This document shows positions 12,055 through 24,931 of a stretch of DNA of 64,000 bases, one piece after another. The notes beneath the pieces are model-generated. The model was not told the origin of the DNA. It saw only the letters and a list, made by a program, of their open reading frames with translations, and made no database searches. Made by a program: the position numbers and the translations under genes. The DNA comes from Castor canadensis (taxonomy: Eukaryota; Chordata; Mammalia; Rodentia; Castoridae), in the NCBI RefSeq assembly GCF_047511655.1, contig NC_133393.1, positions 155,015,779 to 155,079,778 on the forward strand, written 5' to 3'. How positions within the stretch are numbered: the stretch's first letter is position 1; every line of letters begins with the position of its first letter.

Positions 12055-13699
12055 ATGAATATCTGTCTGGCACCAGTTTTGAAAGTTTTATTTTGTTTTC
12101 TCATTAGCATACATTAACAATCCTGGGGGTTTCTTTGTGACAATTCCAAGCAGGCTACAGTACACCCTCTTCCCCAACTATAGCGCCATTTGTTGAAAAG
12201 GCCACCCTTCCTACATTGAGTTGCTCTCACACTTCTGTCCAAAATCAGTTTTCGAGCATATTCCGTTGGTTTATACGTCTGTCCTTTCATCAGTACCACG
12301 CTGTCTTGATTGCTAGGTAGGTCTTAATATTAGGTAGAGTGACTCCTTCACTTTATACTTCTTTTTCATGATTATTTTAGCCCTTCTGGAAATATGCCCC
12401 TCTGTGTAAAATGAAGAGTAAATTTGTCTGTGTCTGCAAAAAATATTGCTGGGATTTTAATAGGAACTACATCAAACTTATAGATCAATTTGGGGAGAAT
12501 TAACATCTTTATTATGCTGAGTCTTCCAATCCATGAACATGGTATGTTTCTTCTTTATTTGAATTTTTAATTTTTTTCATTAGCATTTTATAATTTTCAG
12601 TGCATACATTCTATATGTTAGGTAGTGAATACCTAAGTATTTCATTTTCTTTGGAGTGATTGTAAATGGCATTGCTGGGGATTTTTGTTCATCTCTGCAT
12701 ATTTATTGTTAGTAGATAAAAATGCAATTTATTTTTGTATATTGATCTTGGGAACTTGCTATATATTCATAGGTCCAAAGAGGGTTTTTTTTGTAGATTT
12801 CTAGGGATTTTCTATCGACACAATTATATCATCTACAGAAAGTTTTTTTTCCTTCCACCTGTATGCCTTTTGTTCTTTTTTCTCATCTTATTACAGTAGC
12901 TAGAACTGTTAAGTGAGAGTGGGAAAAGTGCCCTTGCCTGACCTTAGCAGGGAAACAGACTTTCATCACTGAAGTGTAATGTCAGCCATGGGCTTTGGTC
13001 AGTGTTCTTTATCAGGTTGAGAGAGGTCTTTTTCACTGTTCTTCCCTAGTGTTATTGTGATTGGTATCACATTTTGTCAAATGCTTTTCCTGTACCAATT
13101 AATCTGACATGTTATTGCTTTAGCCTGTTGGTATAGATTACGATATCATTATCATAAATTACATTGATTGATTTCCCAATGTTAAGCCAACCTGGCAAAC
13201 CTGGAATAAATCCCACTTAGTTATGGTGTATTGCTCCTTTGTTTACATTGTTTATATGTTTCTAGATTTGAGTTGTTAATATTTCCTTGAAGGTTTTATG
13301 TTTAAGCTCACAAGCAATCTAGGTTTATAGTTTTCTCTTTCTTTTGTATCGACTTTGGTTTTGGTACTCAAGTAGTACAAGCTTCATGAAAAGGCATTGG
13401 AAAATAGTACCTCCTGTTCGTTGTTTTTGTTTTTTTAAAGAGATTAAGATTGTTGTGGGTACTGATTCTTCTTTAAACGTTGGTAGAATTCTCGAAACCA
13501 GCGGGGCCTGGAAATCTCTTTTTCAGTAGATTTTAAATCACACATTCAATTTTTAGATGGATAGAGAGCTATTGGGATTGTTTGTTTACCTTGGTGAGCT
13601 TTTGGCATTTTGTAGTTTTTGAGGAATTTATCCATTTCTTCTTATTTGTCAAATTTGTGAGCCTAAGATCGTTTGTACTGTATCTTGTACACTAATGTT

Positions 13700-13790
13700 G
13701 TACAAGATATATATATCTATATATACTGATGTATATCTATATATACTGATATATATCTATATATACTGATATGTAGATATATATATTGTA
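13700..13790 (+). repeat. AT-rich minisatellite, 20-bp unit
   Basis: Three successive 20-bp units of ATATATCTATATATACTGAT type lie at 13711-13770, with partial units on both sides. Confidence 0.85.
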
Positions 13791-14394
13791 TACTAGTGAA
13801 TTGTATCTTGTGTCTTTTGTTTTGTCAGTTATGCTGGAGGCTTATCAATTTTATTTTTTTTCCTGAAAAACCAGCTTTTTCATTGATTTTCTTCACTGCT
13901 TTCTTGATGTCATTGCTTGCTGTCCTGGCTTTGTTATTTCCTTCCTCTATCAGCTTTAGTAGGTTTTCTTTGCTATTATTTTGTTGGTTTCCCATGGAAG
14001 GAACATAGATTATTGTTTGGAGAACTTTCATCTTCTTTCTTCTGAGCATTTAGGGCTTTGACTTTCTCTCCGCCCTGCTTTTCTGCATCTCACATTTTTT
14101 GATATGATGTGTTTTTATTTTCATTCAGTGCTATTTAAATATTCTTTGAGACTTCTTGACCCATGGATTATCTTGAAGCGTACTTTTAAATTTTCAAACA
14201 TTTATAAATGTCCTTGTCTTTCTGTCAGTAATTTCTAGTTTTTTTCTGTTGTGATTAGAAAATATACCATGTACAGTTTTAGTTCTTTTAAGATTATTGA
14301 GGTTTGGTCCAGGATATTTTTTATGGTGAATTTCCCTCTTGAGGAAAAAAAGTATTTTCTGTGCTTGTGATGTGGTATCTTGGTCTATTGGAGT

Positions 14395-14745
14395 TGCCAT
14401 GATAAAGTTATCACAAACTGGGTGATTTATTTCCACAGTTCCACAGTGAAAGACCAAGATGAAGGAACCAGCAGATTCCATGTCTGGTGAGGACGTGTTT
14501 CCTGATTCATAGATGGCTGTCTTCTCGATTGGTCCTTCAATGGCAGAAGGGGCAAGGCAGTTTTGTGGTGTCTGTTTCATCGAGGCTGTAATCCCATCAT
14601 GAGCACTCCAACCTTGGGAGTGCTCCAACCGTAGCACCTCCCAAAGGACCCGATTCTGCTTCCCAACACTATCCCCTTGGCGGTCAGAATTGGGCCATGT
14701 GAATTGTGAAGGGATCCAAACACTCAGAGTATAGCAGATGGAAGG
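14395..14745 (+). repeat. ancient interspersed repeat, family not named
   Basis: Phrases such as 'caaactgggtgatttatttc', 'agcagattccatgtctggtg' and 'cacctcccaaaggacccgat' belong to a common old mammalian repeat. The 188-codon minus-strand ORF across it is a by-product. Confidence 0.6.
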
Positions 14746-15414
14746 TTCTGCTGTAGCCACTGGGTCCTACTGGTTCATTATGCTCTTCAGATCTATAGCC
14801 TTGTTAACTTGCTGTCCAGTGACTCTGTTGGTCCTTGAGAGGAAGGGGTTGATGGTCTCTACTTTGTCAGATTTTGCTTCGTGTATTTGGAGGCTCCATT
14901 GTTTGTCATACACATACAGTCACCATGTCTTCCCGGTGGATGAATGTTTTTACATTAGCTGATCTCTTTAGCACTGTACTTTTGAAAATACCCTCTTTAA
15001 TAGCCTACTGTATTCTCTCTTTACTACTTTATTGAATATTCCTTAATCCTAGTGTTAGGTCTATGTGAAGACTGACAATAATATTTTACCTGAAATTTGA
15101 CAGTACATTCTCTAAGACTCAAAATGAGCATGATCAATCTTATGTGTTCTTGGTAAACATATGCTTGCAGATGGATCCAGAGTTGAACTTGAGCAAGGAT
15201 TGAGAAGTTATGAGAGGAGGTCTATCAGACTCTTGGGTATATGCAGGAGTACAGGTGTGTACTCAAAGAACAATATAAGAACCTCAGGTATATACCAAAG
15301 GAGGTACATTAGGATCTTTAAGGAGGGAGATTTTGGAAGTATAATCTAATTGTCCAACTTGCTATAACATCTTAAATAATATTTAAAAATATATATGAGA
15401 TGTTTCTTTTTGTC
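14745..15414. other. unassigned intronic stretch
   Basis: No recognisable gene, RNA or named repeat. Confidence 0.45.
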
Positions 15415-15427
15415 AGAAGAGAATGTG

Positions 15428-15528
15428 GGGCTGACAGAGTGGCTCAAGTGGAAGAGTGTCTGCCTAGCAAATGTGAGGCTCTGAGTTCAGACCCCCAGTA
15501 CCACCACATTAAAAAGAGAGAGGGAGTG
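15428..15528 (+). repeat. stand-alone tRNA-type (ID-like) SINE
   Basis: Only the tRNA monomer is present (gggctgacagagtggctcaa to gttcagacccccagtacc). The target-site duplication AGAAGAGAATGTG is perfect (15415-15427 and 15529-15541). Confidence 0.88.
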
Positions 15529-15541
15529 AGAAGAGAATGTG

Positions 15542-16150
15542 TATTTTAAAATATTGAGAAATACTGGCTGTGGCCTAATTATAACCAATTTATTTTATGT
15601 GTATAAAAATGATCGGTGACTGTTCAAAATGGAATATCAGAGACGAATTTACCTTCCCGTCTAAGACCACCAAAAAGCCAGGCAGATTAGTGAAAACAGT
15701 GCTTTCCAAGACCCAGGGTACTGGGCAGTGAAGCACTAAAGGTTCTGAGAAGACAACAAACAGGGTGAGAGGTGTGGCTGGAGAGAATTTCCAGGCTGCA
15801 GGGCAAGGAGGGGAAACTGAGGAGGAGATTAGGCTAGAAGTTGGAGGAAACAAATTGTTTAGGGTTCCCCCAGGCAAAGAACAAGAGGAAAAAGATCTCT
15901 GGAGAACAGTAGGGATCCAGAGATCTGCCAAAGTACTTTCTGGTGTGTGTGTGAATAACATTTCTTGAGGCCAAGAGAAGAACCATGTGAGAGGATTAGA
16001 GGGAACAGTGCCCAGCATTCACATTGGTCCAGGAATAGTGCCTGGTGTTCACACAGGGCTGGGTGCCTACTCCCACCTGCCACTCTGGAAACGCCCACAT
16101 GTCAGAGGAATCAGAGAGAGCACTAGAAAGGTCTTGCCTTTGAGGCCTGG
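15542..16150. other. unassigned intronic stretch
   Basis: The 142-codon minus-strand ORF here has no recognisable domains. No repeat could be named. Confidence 0.45.
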
Positions 16151-17065
16151 TGTTAGATCTGATACCAGTATCACCATCCATAAAAGAAAAAAGTGGATGA
16201 ATTGGACTTTATCAAAATGAAAATTTGCTCTTCAAAAAGTAGTTTTAGGAGACATATGCACAAGTTATAGGCTGGGAAGAAATATTTGTAAAGCATATAC
16301 TTGGTAAAGGTATCGTATCCAGAATGCAGAAAGAACTCTCAAAATTCACCTAGAAGGAAAGTAACAGCCCAATTTTAAAAATGGGCTGAAGATCTGTACA
16401 GACGTGTCACCAAAGAAGACATACAGGTGGCTAATAAGCGTGTGAAAAACCTCTCAACAACATTAGTCATCCTAGTAATGCAAATTAACACTAAAGCCCC
16501 GTGCTGGTGTCTGATGGCCTCGCCAAGATGATGCCATACAGTCACATACCCATTAAGGCTGCCAGAATTAGAGAGACTGACCACACCAAATACTGTCCGT
16601 GATGTGAAGGAGCTGAACTCTCAGGCATTGCTGGTGGGAAGGTAAAACGATACACACTTTGTTTTTCTTTTTATTTATTTGGGGTTTTTTTCCTTTTTTA
16701 TGATACACACTTTGGAAAACAGGTTGGTGGTGTCTTAAGAAGTTGTACACACACCTACCACCATCCAGCAATCCCACTCATAGGTATTTAGTCAAGAGAA
16801 AAGAAAGCATATGTTTGCATAGAGCCTGCTACTCAAACGTTGGTTGCTGCTTTATGTGTGATAGCAAAAATGTGGAAACAGCTCTGATGTCCATCAGTGG
16901 GTGAATGGATTATCAAACTGTGGTTAGATCAACAGACATGACTTTGCAGTTGAACAGGGTGAATGATTAATATCCTCACAATGTGGATGAATCTCAAAAC
17001 AATTATGCTAATTGAAGAAGTCAGAATCATATATCAAAATGATTCTATTTGCACAATTCTTTAGA
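16150..17065 (+). mobile_element. old L1 ORF2 C-terminal fragment, sense
   Basis: Typical L1 wording is seen, for example 'ggactttatcaaaatgaaaa', 'ggtggctaataagcgtgtga' and 'gatgtccatcagtgggtgaa'. Frames are broken. Confidence 0.75.
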
Positions 17066-17139
17066 TTACCAAGCCTCTAAATCGTCAGTAGTTGGAGGTG
17101 AAAGTTGGGGGATAGAGTGGTGCAAACCCTCTCGAGATC

Positions 17140-17330
17140 AGACGTGGAGGTTCTACACTCTTCCCTGGTTCTGTGACACTGGGTATGTCATTGTGACTTC
17201 TCTGTGCTTTAGTTTCTTTATCTGTAAACAAGTAACAGTGCCAACTCATGGGGCTGAGTGAGGATGACGGGAAATAATGATGTTAAGCGATTAGGACAAG
17301 GTGACAGTGACACATGCGTGAGGCACATGT
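17140..17330 (+). repeat. MIR element
   Basis: The core reads like MIR: 'gacactgggtatgtcattgt', 'ctgtgctttagtttctttat' and 'ctcatggggctgagtgagga'. Confidence 0.7.
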
Positions 17331-18771
17331 TAAGAGTCTGCTGCCTTTGCCACGCCACCAAATTCATCAGCCACGTCTCTAATTTACAGCAGCATTGTGT
17401 CTGAAAGATGATGACTAGTTCTCAAAGCTGGGCTTCCAAGTCTATAAAACTCTAAAAATGCAGGCATATTCTACCACTCCACTGCAAGTTAGATGTCTAG
17501 AAAAGGTGACATGAGTTAAATTCCACCCATAAAAACCTTATTCACCAATAATTACCCCCATAGGAGGTGAGTATCAAGTATTACAGAAGGGATTCTAGAA
17601 CCTTGGGGAGACACCACTGGCACAGTACACGTGAACTTTGCTCCCTTCCCACCTGGTGGAGGGTTTCTCTGAACATATGGTTTTGGGTTGGAAGTCTTTT
17701 TCCATCACCATTTTGATGGTATTGACTCATTTTTTGCTTCCTGTGTTGCTGCTGAGATATTGTAATGTTTTCCAATATTTTAACTTTTGCACGTAATGTG
17801 TTTTTCTCCCTGTGAAAGGGTGGAGGACACTGCTTTGTCCCCAGCATGTTCTGAAATTTCCTGGCGACTGGTTTTGCTGTGTGACTGTATTCATCCAGTC
17901 TGTTGGGACCTGCTCTCTGGAACACCTGTTATTTGGGAGGGTTTCATCTTCTGGGCTGGTCCTTTCAAACTTTCTTCTCCTTTTCCTCATCTGACTTTTT
18001 ACTCTAGCTTTGCTGCCGTATCTTCCAAACCTTTTTGCTGAGTTTGTGATCATGTTTTCATTGTCCTCTGATGTTCCTTTTTAAAAAGACAGTTTTTTTT
18101 TTCTTCTTCTGGAAATGAAGTACCTCTGCCCTGCTCTCATCAGAGCATCCTGTAACTTAACAAACAGCATGAAACGATCTGTCTGGGAGTTGTTCCGGTG
18201 CCATCTGTCGCTCTCTCTCTTTCAGTGCTACTCACTCAAAACACATCTGCCCTGGCAAAATACAATCCCACTGGCTTGAACTAAAATCTGAAGGAGAAAG
18301 TTCAGGGCAAGAGGTTTGAAAATGGGCCCTCTATCAACTTTCAGAAACCACAAAACCAAAAAGAATCTTCAGAATGTAGGACTACATCAGAAAAGTCTGT
18401 CTTCCTGCTTCAGCGTTGACTCTTAGAAATTAAAGACCCAGGGAAAGGGACTTTTCTTTTTCCTTTAGCCCATTTTGCACTCTGATCTGAGAGCTTGAGT
18501 ACTATGGGATGGCAGCACAGTGTCCTATTCATGGGTTGGGTGCCACCAGCACCTAAGTAATTGTCTTCACATGGCATCCGTTGTTTAGGTAATGTGAAGT
18601 GCTTCTTCTCTCAGATATTTGGTCTCTGTTCCTTGTAGGGTCTAAGCGCACATCTGCCTTCCTGGTTCAGCTCATTTCTTTTAAGGGTGCATTTTGTGCA
18701 ATGTTCTTGGTCCTATCTTTGTGAATATGATGTTTGGGGAAGACCAATCAGGCAGAGAGACGAGCATGGTT
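17331..18771. other. intronic stretch without recognised repeats
   Basis: About 1.4 kb of unique-looking sequence. Overlapping minus-strand ORFs of 108 and 114 codons (17581-18053) show no domain I recognise. Confidence 0.45.
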
Positions 18772-18787
18772 AAAGAATAGAAGTGTG

Positions 18788-20384
18788 CACACAACTATAA
18801 CCAACTTGTCTTTGACAAAGGCGCTAAAAATATACGATGGAGAAAAGACAGCCTCTTCAACAAAAACTACTGGGAAAACTGGTTAGCAGTCTGCAAAAAA
18901 CTGAAACTAGATCCATGTATATCACCCTATACCAAGATTAACTCAAAACGGATCAAGGATCCGTTCTAAAGTTGATACAGGAAAGAGTAGGAAATACTCT
19001 GGAGTTAGTAGGTATAGGTAAAAACTTTCTCAATGGAACCCCAGCAGCACAGCAACTAAGAGATAGCATAGATAAATGGGACTTCATAAAACTAAAAAGC
19101 TTCTGTTCATCAAAAGAAATGGTCTCTAAACTGAAGAGAACAACCACAGAGTGGGAGAAAATATTTGCCAGCTACACATCAGACAAAGGACTGATAACCA
19201 GAATATATAGGGAACTCAAAAAACTAAATTCTCCCAAAATTAATGAACCAATAAAGAAATAGGCAAGTGCACAAAACAGAACTTTCTCAAAAGAAGAAAT
19301 TCAAATGGCCAAAAAACACATGAAAAAATGCTCACCATCTCTAGCAATAAAGGAAATGCAAATTAAAAGCACACTAAGATTCCACCTCACCCCTGTTAGA
19401 ACAGCCATCATCAGCAACACCACCACCAACAGGTGTTGGAGAGGATGCGGGGGAAAAAGGAACCCTCTTACACTGCTGGTGGGAATGTAAACTAGTACAA
19501 CCACTCTGGAAAAAAATTTGGAGGCTACTTAAAAAGCTAAACATTGATCTACCATATGATCCAGCAATACCACTCTTGGGGATATACCCAAAAGACAGTG
19601 ACACAGGTTACTCCAGAGGCACCTGCATACCCATGTTTATTGTGGCACTATTCACAATAGCCAAGTTATGGAAACAGCCAAGATGCCCCACCACTGACGA
19701 ATGGATCAAGAAAATGTGGTATCTATACACAATGGAATTTTATGCAGCCATGAAGAAGAACGAAATGTTATCATTCGCTGGTAAATGGATGGAATTGGAG
19801 AACATCATTCTGAGTGAGGTTAGCCTGGCCCAAAAGACCAAAAATCATATGTTCTCCCTCATATGCGGACATTAGATCAAGGGCAAACACAACAAGGGGA
19901 TTGGACTTTGAGCACATGATAAAAGCGAGAGCACACAAGGGAGGGGTGAGGATAGGTAAGACACGTAAAAAATTAGCTAGCATTTGTTGCCCTTAACGCA
20001 GAGAAACTAAAGCAGATACCTTAAAAGCAACTGAGGCCAATAGGAGAAGGGGACCAGGAACTAGAGAAAAGGTTAGTTCAAAAAGAATTAACCTAGAAGG
20101 TAACACACATGCACAGGAAATTAATGTGAGTCAACTCCCTGTATAGCTATCCTTATCTCAACCAGCAAAACCCCTTGTTCCTTCCTATTATTGCTTATAT
20201 TCTGTCTTCAACAAAATTAGAGATAAGGGCAAAATAGTTTCTGCCAGGTAGTGAGGGGTAAGGGAGGGAGGGGAGGGGTTCAGGGAGGGGATAGGGGGAA
20301 GGGAGGAGAAATGACCCAAACATTGTATGCACATATGAATAAAATAAAAATTAAAAAAAAAACAAGGTGTGAGAGTCAAAGAAG
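18788..20384 (+). mobile_element. 5'-truncated younger L1, sense, with 3' UTR
   Basis: The ORF2 C-terminal region reads through in long pieces (for example 18972-19262 and 19576-19875, containing [20 protein letters not shown]), followed by a G-rich 3' UTR and an A-rich tail. A probable target-site duplication, aaaga[t/c]-type (18772-18787 and 20385-20400, one mismatch), flanks it. About 20 non-A bases lie between the tail and the right copy and remain unexplained. Confidence 0.85.
20241..20311 (+). repeat. G-rich tract of the L1 3' UTR
   Basis: Repeated runs of three to five G (gagggg, gggaggg, aggggg) make a potential G-quadruplex, a known trait of L1 3' UTRs. Confidence 0.7.
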
Positions 20385-20400
20385 AAAGAACAGAAGTGTG

Positions 20401-23400
20401 AGGAGGCCGGGGCGGGGTCCCAGTGAGAAAGGAGGAAGGACCAGCACCTGCATCCATTGCTGCACAAACACTGAGATCAACTCCACATTAACCTCGAGTT
20501 ACAGTGGCTGAAACTGAGCCTCGGGGAAATAGGGAAGTTTCCAAGCCCTAGCACTGCCTTTGCTGAGGATGGGACCTGCACCCCCCTAAATGCTGCTGCT
20601 GAGAACCTAGGGGGTGAGTGTCAACAGTCTCAGTGCTTCTTCTCAAAAGAGGGGACAGGTATGAGCCTGAGTGTCCCTCAGAGGCCTTGAACACTGAAAA
20701 CAACTCTTCATCTCTCTTCTTCCCACAACTCTGTCACCTGAAAATGGCTCTTCTCTTTATATTCTGGATGTCATGAATGTTACGTCATCAGCCAGTTACC
20801 TAAGGCAGGTATGGCATTCCAAATGTCTTGTGCCAGCTCTTTTTCTCACTGCCTCCTGTTTTCTGCCCCAGCTCAGAAGCAGCCTCAGCACTCAAAGGGG
20901 ACAGCAGCCTCCTGATGTTTGCTGCTTCTAGCCTTGTTTCCTATGAATCTCGATCCCATCCTGCTGCCAGGGCAACCCTGGGGCAGGTCTTACTGTGTCA
21001 TGCTCCTGAAAACAGCCTTCCCCAGCCCCTTATTGATTTGAGGTGAAGTCCAAACTCCTAAATGTGATGAGCCCCGAGGCACTGCAGCAAGCACCGCCAA
21101 CCTCCCCTGCATCTGTAGTCATCTCCCAACACATCACCCTGTGTTAGATGGGATTGATCACAAATCCTTTGAGGCTTGTCCAGAAGATCAGGGCCTGCCT
21201 CATAACTTGCTGTGACCCACACAAGGTGGCAGAGTGATGTTGCATAATTTACAAGCAAGGCCTAGCCTAGGAAGTGTTGTGGTCCCCACACTCACCCTCT
21301 TGAGTTGCTACCACTGGAAGAAGCCCGAGCCAGCTTCAGTCAGAAAACCATATGGTGAGAAAAGGCCTACCAGGAACCAGTGCCAACTGCCCGGTATGCA
21401 ACTGGGGCCATCTTGGACCAACAAGCCATGGGTAAGCCACCAAATAACTGTACCTCTGTGAATTATTCCAAGCCAGACAAGCAGAAGACCCACCCTGCTG
21501 AGCCCAGACTAATTTTCTGACCCATGAACTGGGGGCAAATAAAGGTTGTGGTTTTGAGCCATTGTTTGAAGCAGTTTGGTAGGCAGTCACACACAGGTGT
21601 TACACCTCTGGGAATGGATTACCCAGCCACTCAGTTGCTTATTGGATGATGTTTTAGGCCATACAGGCAAATGTGCTATTTCCTTCACCTTGAGATGCCC
21701 TTTGCCCTCACTTCCATTGAGTTTCCTGCTGAATTCCTGGTCACTTTGTAGGCTTCATCCTGAATCTTCCTTCCCTATGTGTCACAGGGTATTCGCAGCC
21801 ATTTGCTGACGTCTGCCTCTTTTTTACCAGTTGGGCAAGTTTCTTGCCTCTCTGAACTACCTTTTTCTCCTGTGTGAATGGGACCCATAATACCAGCCCT
21901 GTCCTGGTACTGGGAAAATTAAAGGAAAACACATGTGACTGTCTTTGAGGATCTGACCAAGTGGGTGTGCTCAATAAATGTTCCTTTGCCTTTTGTGGCT
22001 CTTTCCTGCCTGATCCCCACCCCTCCTACCCAGTGCCCTGGCCTGTGGACTCCTTCAAGGCTAAGAATGCCTATCTTTGGTCTCCTGTGCTAAGCACAGC
22101 CCTTAGCTCGGATGGATACTTGCATGTGTGCTGTGGACGTCATAAAACATGGTTGCTCATCCCAAAGGAGCCATCAGTTTAACTCCAAAAGCGAATGCTC
22201 AGCCTCTCAAAGTTTGCCTATTGTGTATCTGAGGTTTTTCTGCTAAACGCCTGTGGGCCTTCCTTGTTCTGGAATGCCATCATTCAGTTTTATACCTGGC
22301 AAGGCCATTATTTGGCTGCTTCTTTGTCACCTGGCTACTAAATGGCCCACCATTGTCTCCAGGGCTACACATTCCGCCCAAACAGGATTGAGGTCTCTGA
22401 ATGATAGGTACAAATTTCATTTCAGTTGACTTTTGATTCTCATGACAGGCTTCTCAGCTTACTCAGATTTGATTGTAACAGACACGAAGTGTGTTCACAT
22501 ATGCAGCTTTTCTTTCATTATTTTGACATCATCATTCCCAAGGGTGAGATTACGCTGAAAAACAATAGCTATGAACTTCTGGAAGATTAAAAAGAAGTGT
22601 TGGGCTTGAACTGGAATAATTAAGCCCCCATCCTATAGTGGGGACCTTGTGCAAAGAAGGCCCAGAGGACATTTTCCGTGGAAATGGTTGGTAACGGTGC
22701 CTCTTGAATCTTTAAAGATAAAGGCACAGGGCTCACAGCTACTCTGTTGTACCACATTGGGCTTGTCACTCTTTTTCACATGTTAATCAGTTCTTTTGAT
22801 TACAAAATTTGAAGTTTAATGCCTTCAGCATTGTTAGGAAAGATCGAGATGTCTCTAGTTAAACGTAGGTGACATGCAAACCATTGTTAATAGGTTGAAC
22901 TTGACTTATTGAATTACTTAGTCCAGATTCTTTACCATGACTGCCCTCTGCCCCGGCTGTCTGTTTTCCATGTGTTTCCTGGACATTTTCTCCCCTGATC
23001 ATCAGCAAGTTAGTTATTATGCAGGCGGCAATGATTAATCTATTTCAGTGAACCCTTGGTACTAGGTGAAGGTACAGAGGGCTTTTTAGCTCTTTTGTTT
23101 GCTTATTCTGAATGTTATTTTAGATCCTCACCCAACAAACTGAACCAAAGATTTCTATTAAATATGATACGTAAGAAACCTACAGACTCTGACAGGTAGC
23201 GAATTAGAATTGGTGGCTGGCTGGCTGCGGGCAGCATCAGTGCGGCTCCTTTGGAAAGATTTCCAGCGTTTTCCATCACTCGCTTAAGTCCACTCAAACT
23301 TCACTTAGCAAAGGGAGAATGAGACAGATTTCTGTAGAGTGGCATTATTATGCATATGTGGTAATGAGCCTAGGAGATTCTTACAATGCAGTAAGTGAGG

Positions 23401-24072
23401 GTGAGTTACACAGAAGGATGTAAAGATACACAGAAGTAAAAGTCGATGCCTGTAACTGTTTATCCGGATGCTTTTGTGACAAATACACATTCCGAATGTG
23501 AAAGTCAGGGTGAGCAGGTCGGGAGTGTGCCTGTGCATCCTGGGGGACTAGTTCGAAGGGAAATGCTTTTATCAGCTCTCCTTGGAAGCAAGGAGGGCCA
23601 GTGATCTGTAAGGGAGCCCATCCCTCCGGCCAGAGTTCAAGCCAGGATTGCCTCACTCCATGTAGAGATTTTATCTTCTGTAGCTCCTTAATGGCAAGAC
23701 CAGTTCCTCTAAGTAAGTCTCAATTATTCTTTAAAAGCAACTGAGAAGTAAAATGATAAGGTCCTCAACATTCTGTCGTTACCTGGAGACATTCTGACAT
23801 TACCTGGAGGTAATGAAAGGAGGGTGTCATTTGCCATTGCAGTACTAGAATATGACAGGGATTAAAAAACAAACAAACAAAAAAAGAGGTGGCCACAGCC
23901 CCATTGCAGCTATTTGCTTTTCTATAGGGATGAATTTTATGGCAGGGATAGTGAGTTAAGGACTGTGGATTTTGAACTTGTTCGTAAGTGATGTAATGCT
24001 CGTTACCCAACTTCTTGCTGGCCACTGAAGAAATCTTCCTTCAGATATAATGCAGAATAAACTATGAGAGAA
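20401..24072. other. repeat-poor intronic block upstream of the first coding exon
   Basis: Apart from a MIR-like trace at about 21830-21985, I see no SINE or L1 in about 3.7 kb. No coding exon is recognised. It is the longest repeat-poor stretch before the first coding exon and a sensible place to look for enhancers or the missing 5' exon. Confidence 0.5.
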
Positions 24073-24078
24073 GACAGC

Positions 24079-24162
24079 TGGCTGAGGCTCAGTGGTAGAG
24101 CCTGTGCTTAGCATGCTCAAGGTCCTGAGTTTGATCCCCACCACCGCCCCTGTCCAAAAATA
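24079..24162 (+). repeat. ID-like tRNA SINE
   Basis: It contains ctgaggctcagtggtagagc and a box B-like 'ttgatcccc', then a short A-rich tail. It resembles a classic rodent ID core more than the local composite SINEs. Confidence 0.65.
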
Positions 24163-24916
24163 GACAGGGACAGATTCACAGCTTGATTTATGCAAATAGA
24201 CAGCAGAGAAAGTCTTTTGAATCTTACGAAAGGTTAATGATTCTGTGTTATTTTTCCCTGTGTGTTTTTGTCATCCCTGATAATTTCAGAATTTCAAGCA
24301 GGAGATGTGAATTTCACAAAAATGTGTGAATTCTACCTGTTTTTGCATTTCTTGGGGACCCCAAAACATCCCTTTGTATTTACAATTGAAGTTGTTGTTT
24401 ACATTTAGCAACCTGGAATGTCAAAATGTTGCACAAATGCATTCGGCGGGTGAGTCTTCACTCTGGAACGTGTTCTTTGTACCGTCCAAGACTGGTGTTC
24501 CCGGTCTTCAGAGGGGAGAGTTACCTGTTTTGACCCTATGGCCCATGACAGCATTTACTGCCTCTGACTTCTCTGTGATATGATCCATGGGTTTCATTGT
24601 GACAATCTGCAGATGGGAAAACAGTTCCAGAAGCTAAATGTCACTTAGCTGGCCTTGTTGGGTGCTTGGTGACACAGCTAGGGAGGTGGACCAGAAGCAG
24701 GGCCTCAAGAAGGAAGTGACAAGAAGGGCAGTCCAGGCTGGCGCACCTGAGCAGAGATGCAGAAGTGAAATAATAACACTAAGAAACTCCGTGCCACTGG
24801 CTTCCCATGGGGTAGAGGGACAATAACAAGTGCATAAGCAGGCGGGACAAGTTCCAAAGGGCTGACATGGTGTGCTGAGGGAACTGGCCTTGATCTGAAT
24901 GTCACAGGAATTATTT
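24163..24916. other. unassigned intronic stretch
   Basis: No recognisable feature. Confidence 0.45.
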
Positions 24917-24931
24917 AAGATGTCAGAGCAA

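Larger units (their letters stand above)
9850..14380 (-). mobile_element. old antisense L1 block (more than one element)
   Basis: Read on the minus strand, this follows L1 from its 3' end (about 9865-10260) back into ORF2. The plus-strand text has familiar antisense L1 phrases such as 'ctctatgtttaattttttaa', 'atatgtgatttgcaaatatt' and 'acaggctttg'-type stretches. The 3' region seems to occur twice, near 10300-11100 and 11140-11600, suggesting nested or adjacent copies. Reading frames are broken. Confidence 0.7.

Noticed and set aside
14194-14760. 188-codon minus-strand ORF
   Set aside because: It spans an ancient interspersed repeat and L1 sequence. No known protein domain, and composition follows the repeat.
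15590-16018. 142-codon minus-strand ORF
   Set aside because: No domain, no splice context, no paralogue in the window. Treated as chance.
19576-19875. Possible small protein gene (99 codons, [20 protein letters not shown])
   Set aside because: This is the C-terminal part of L1 ORF2, repeated at 25143-25433. It is a retroposon fragment.
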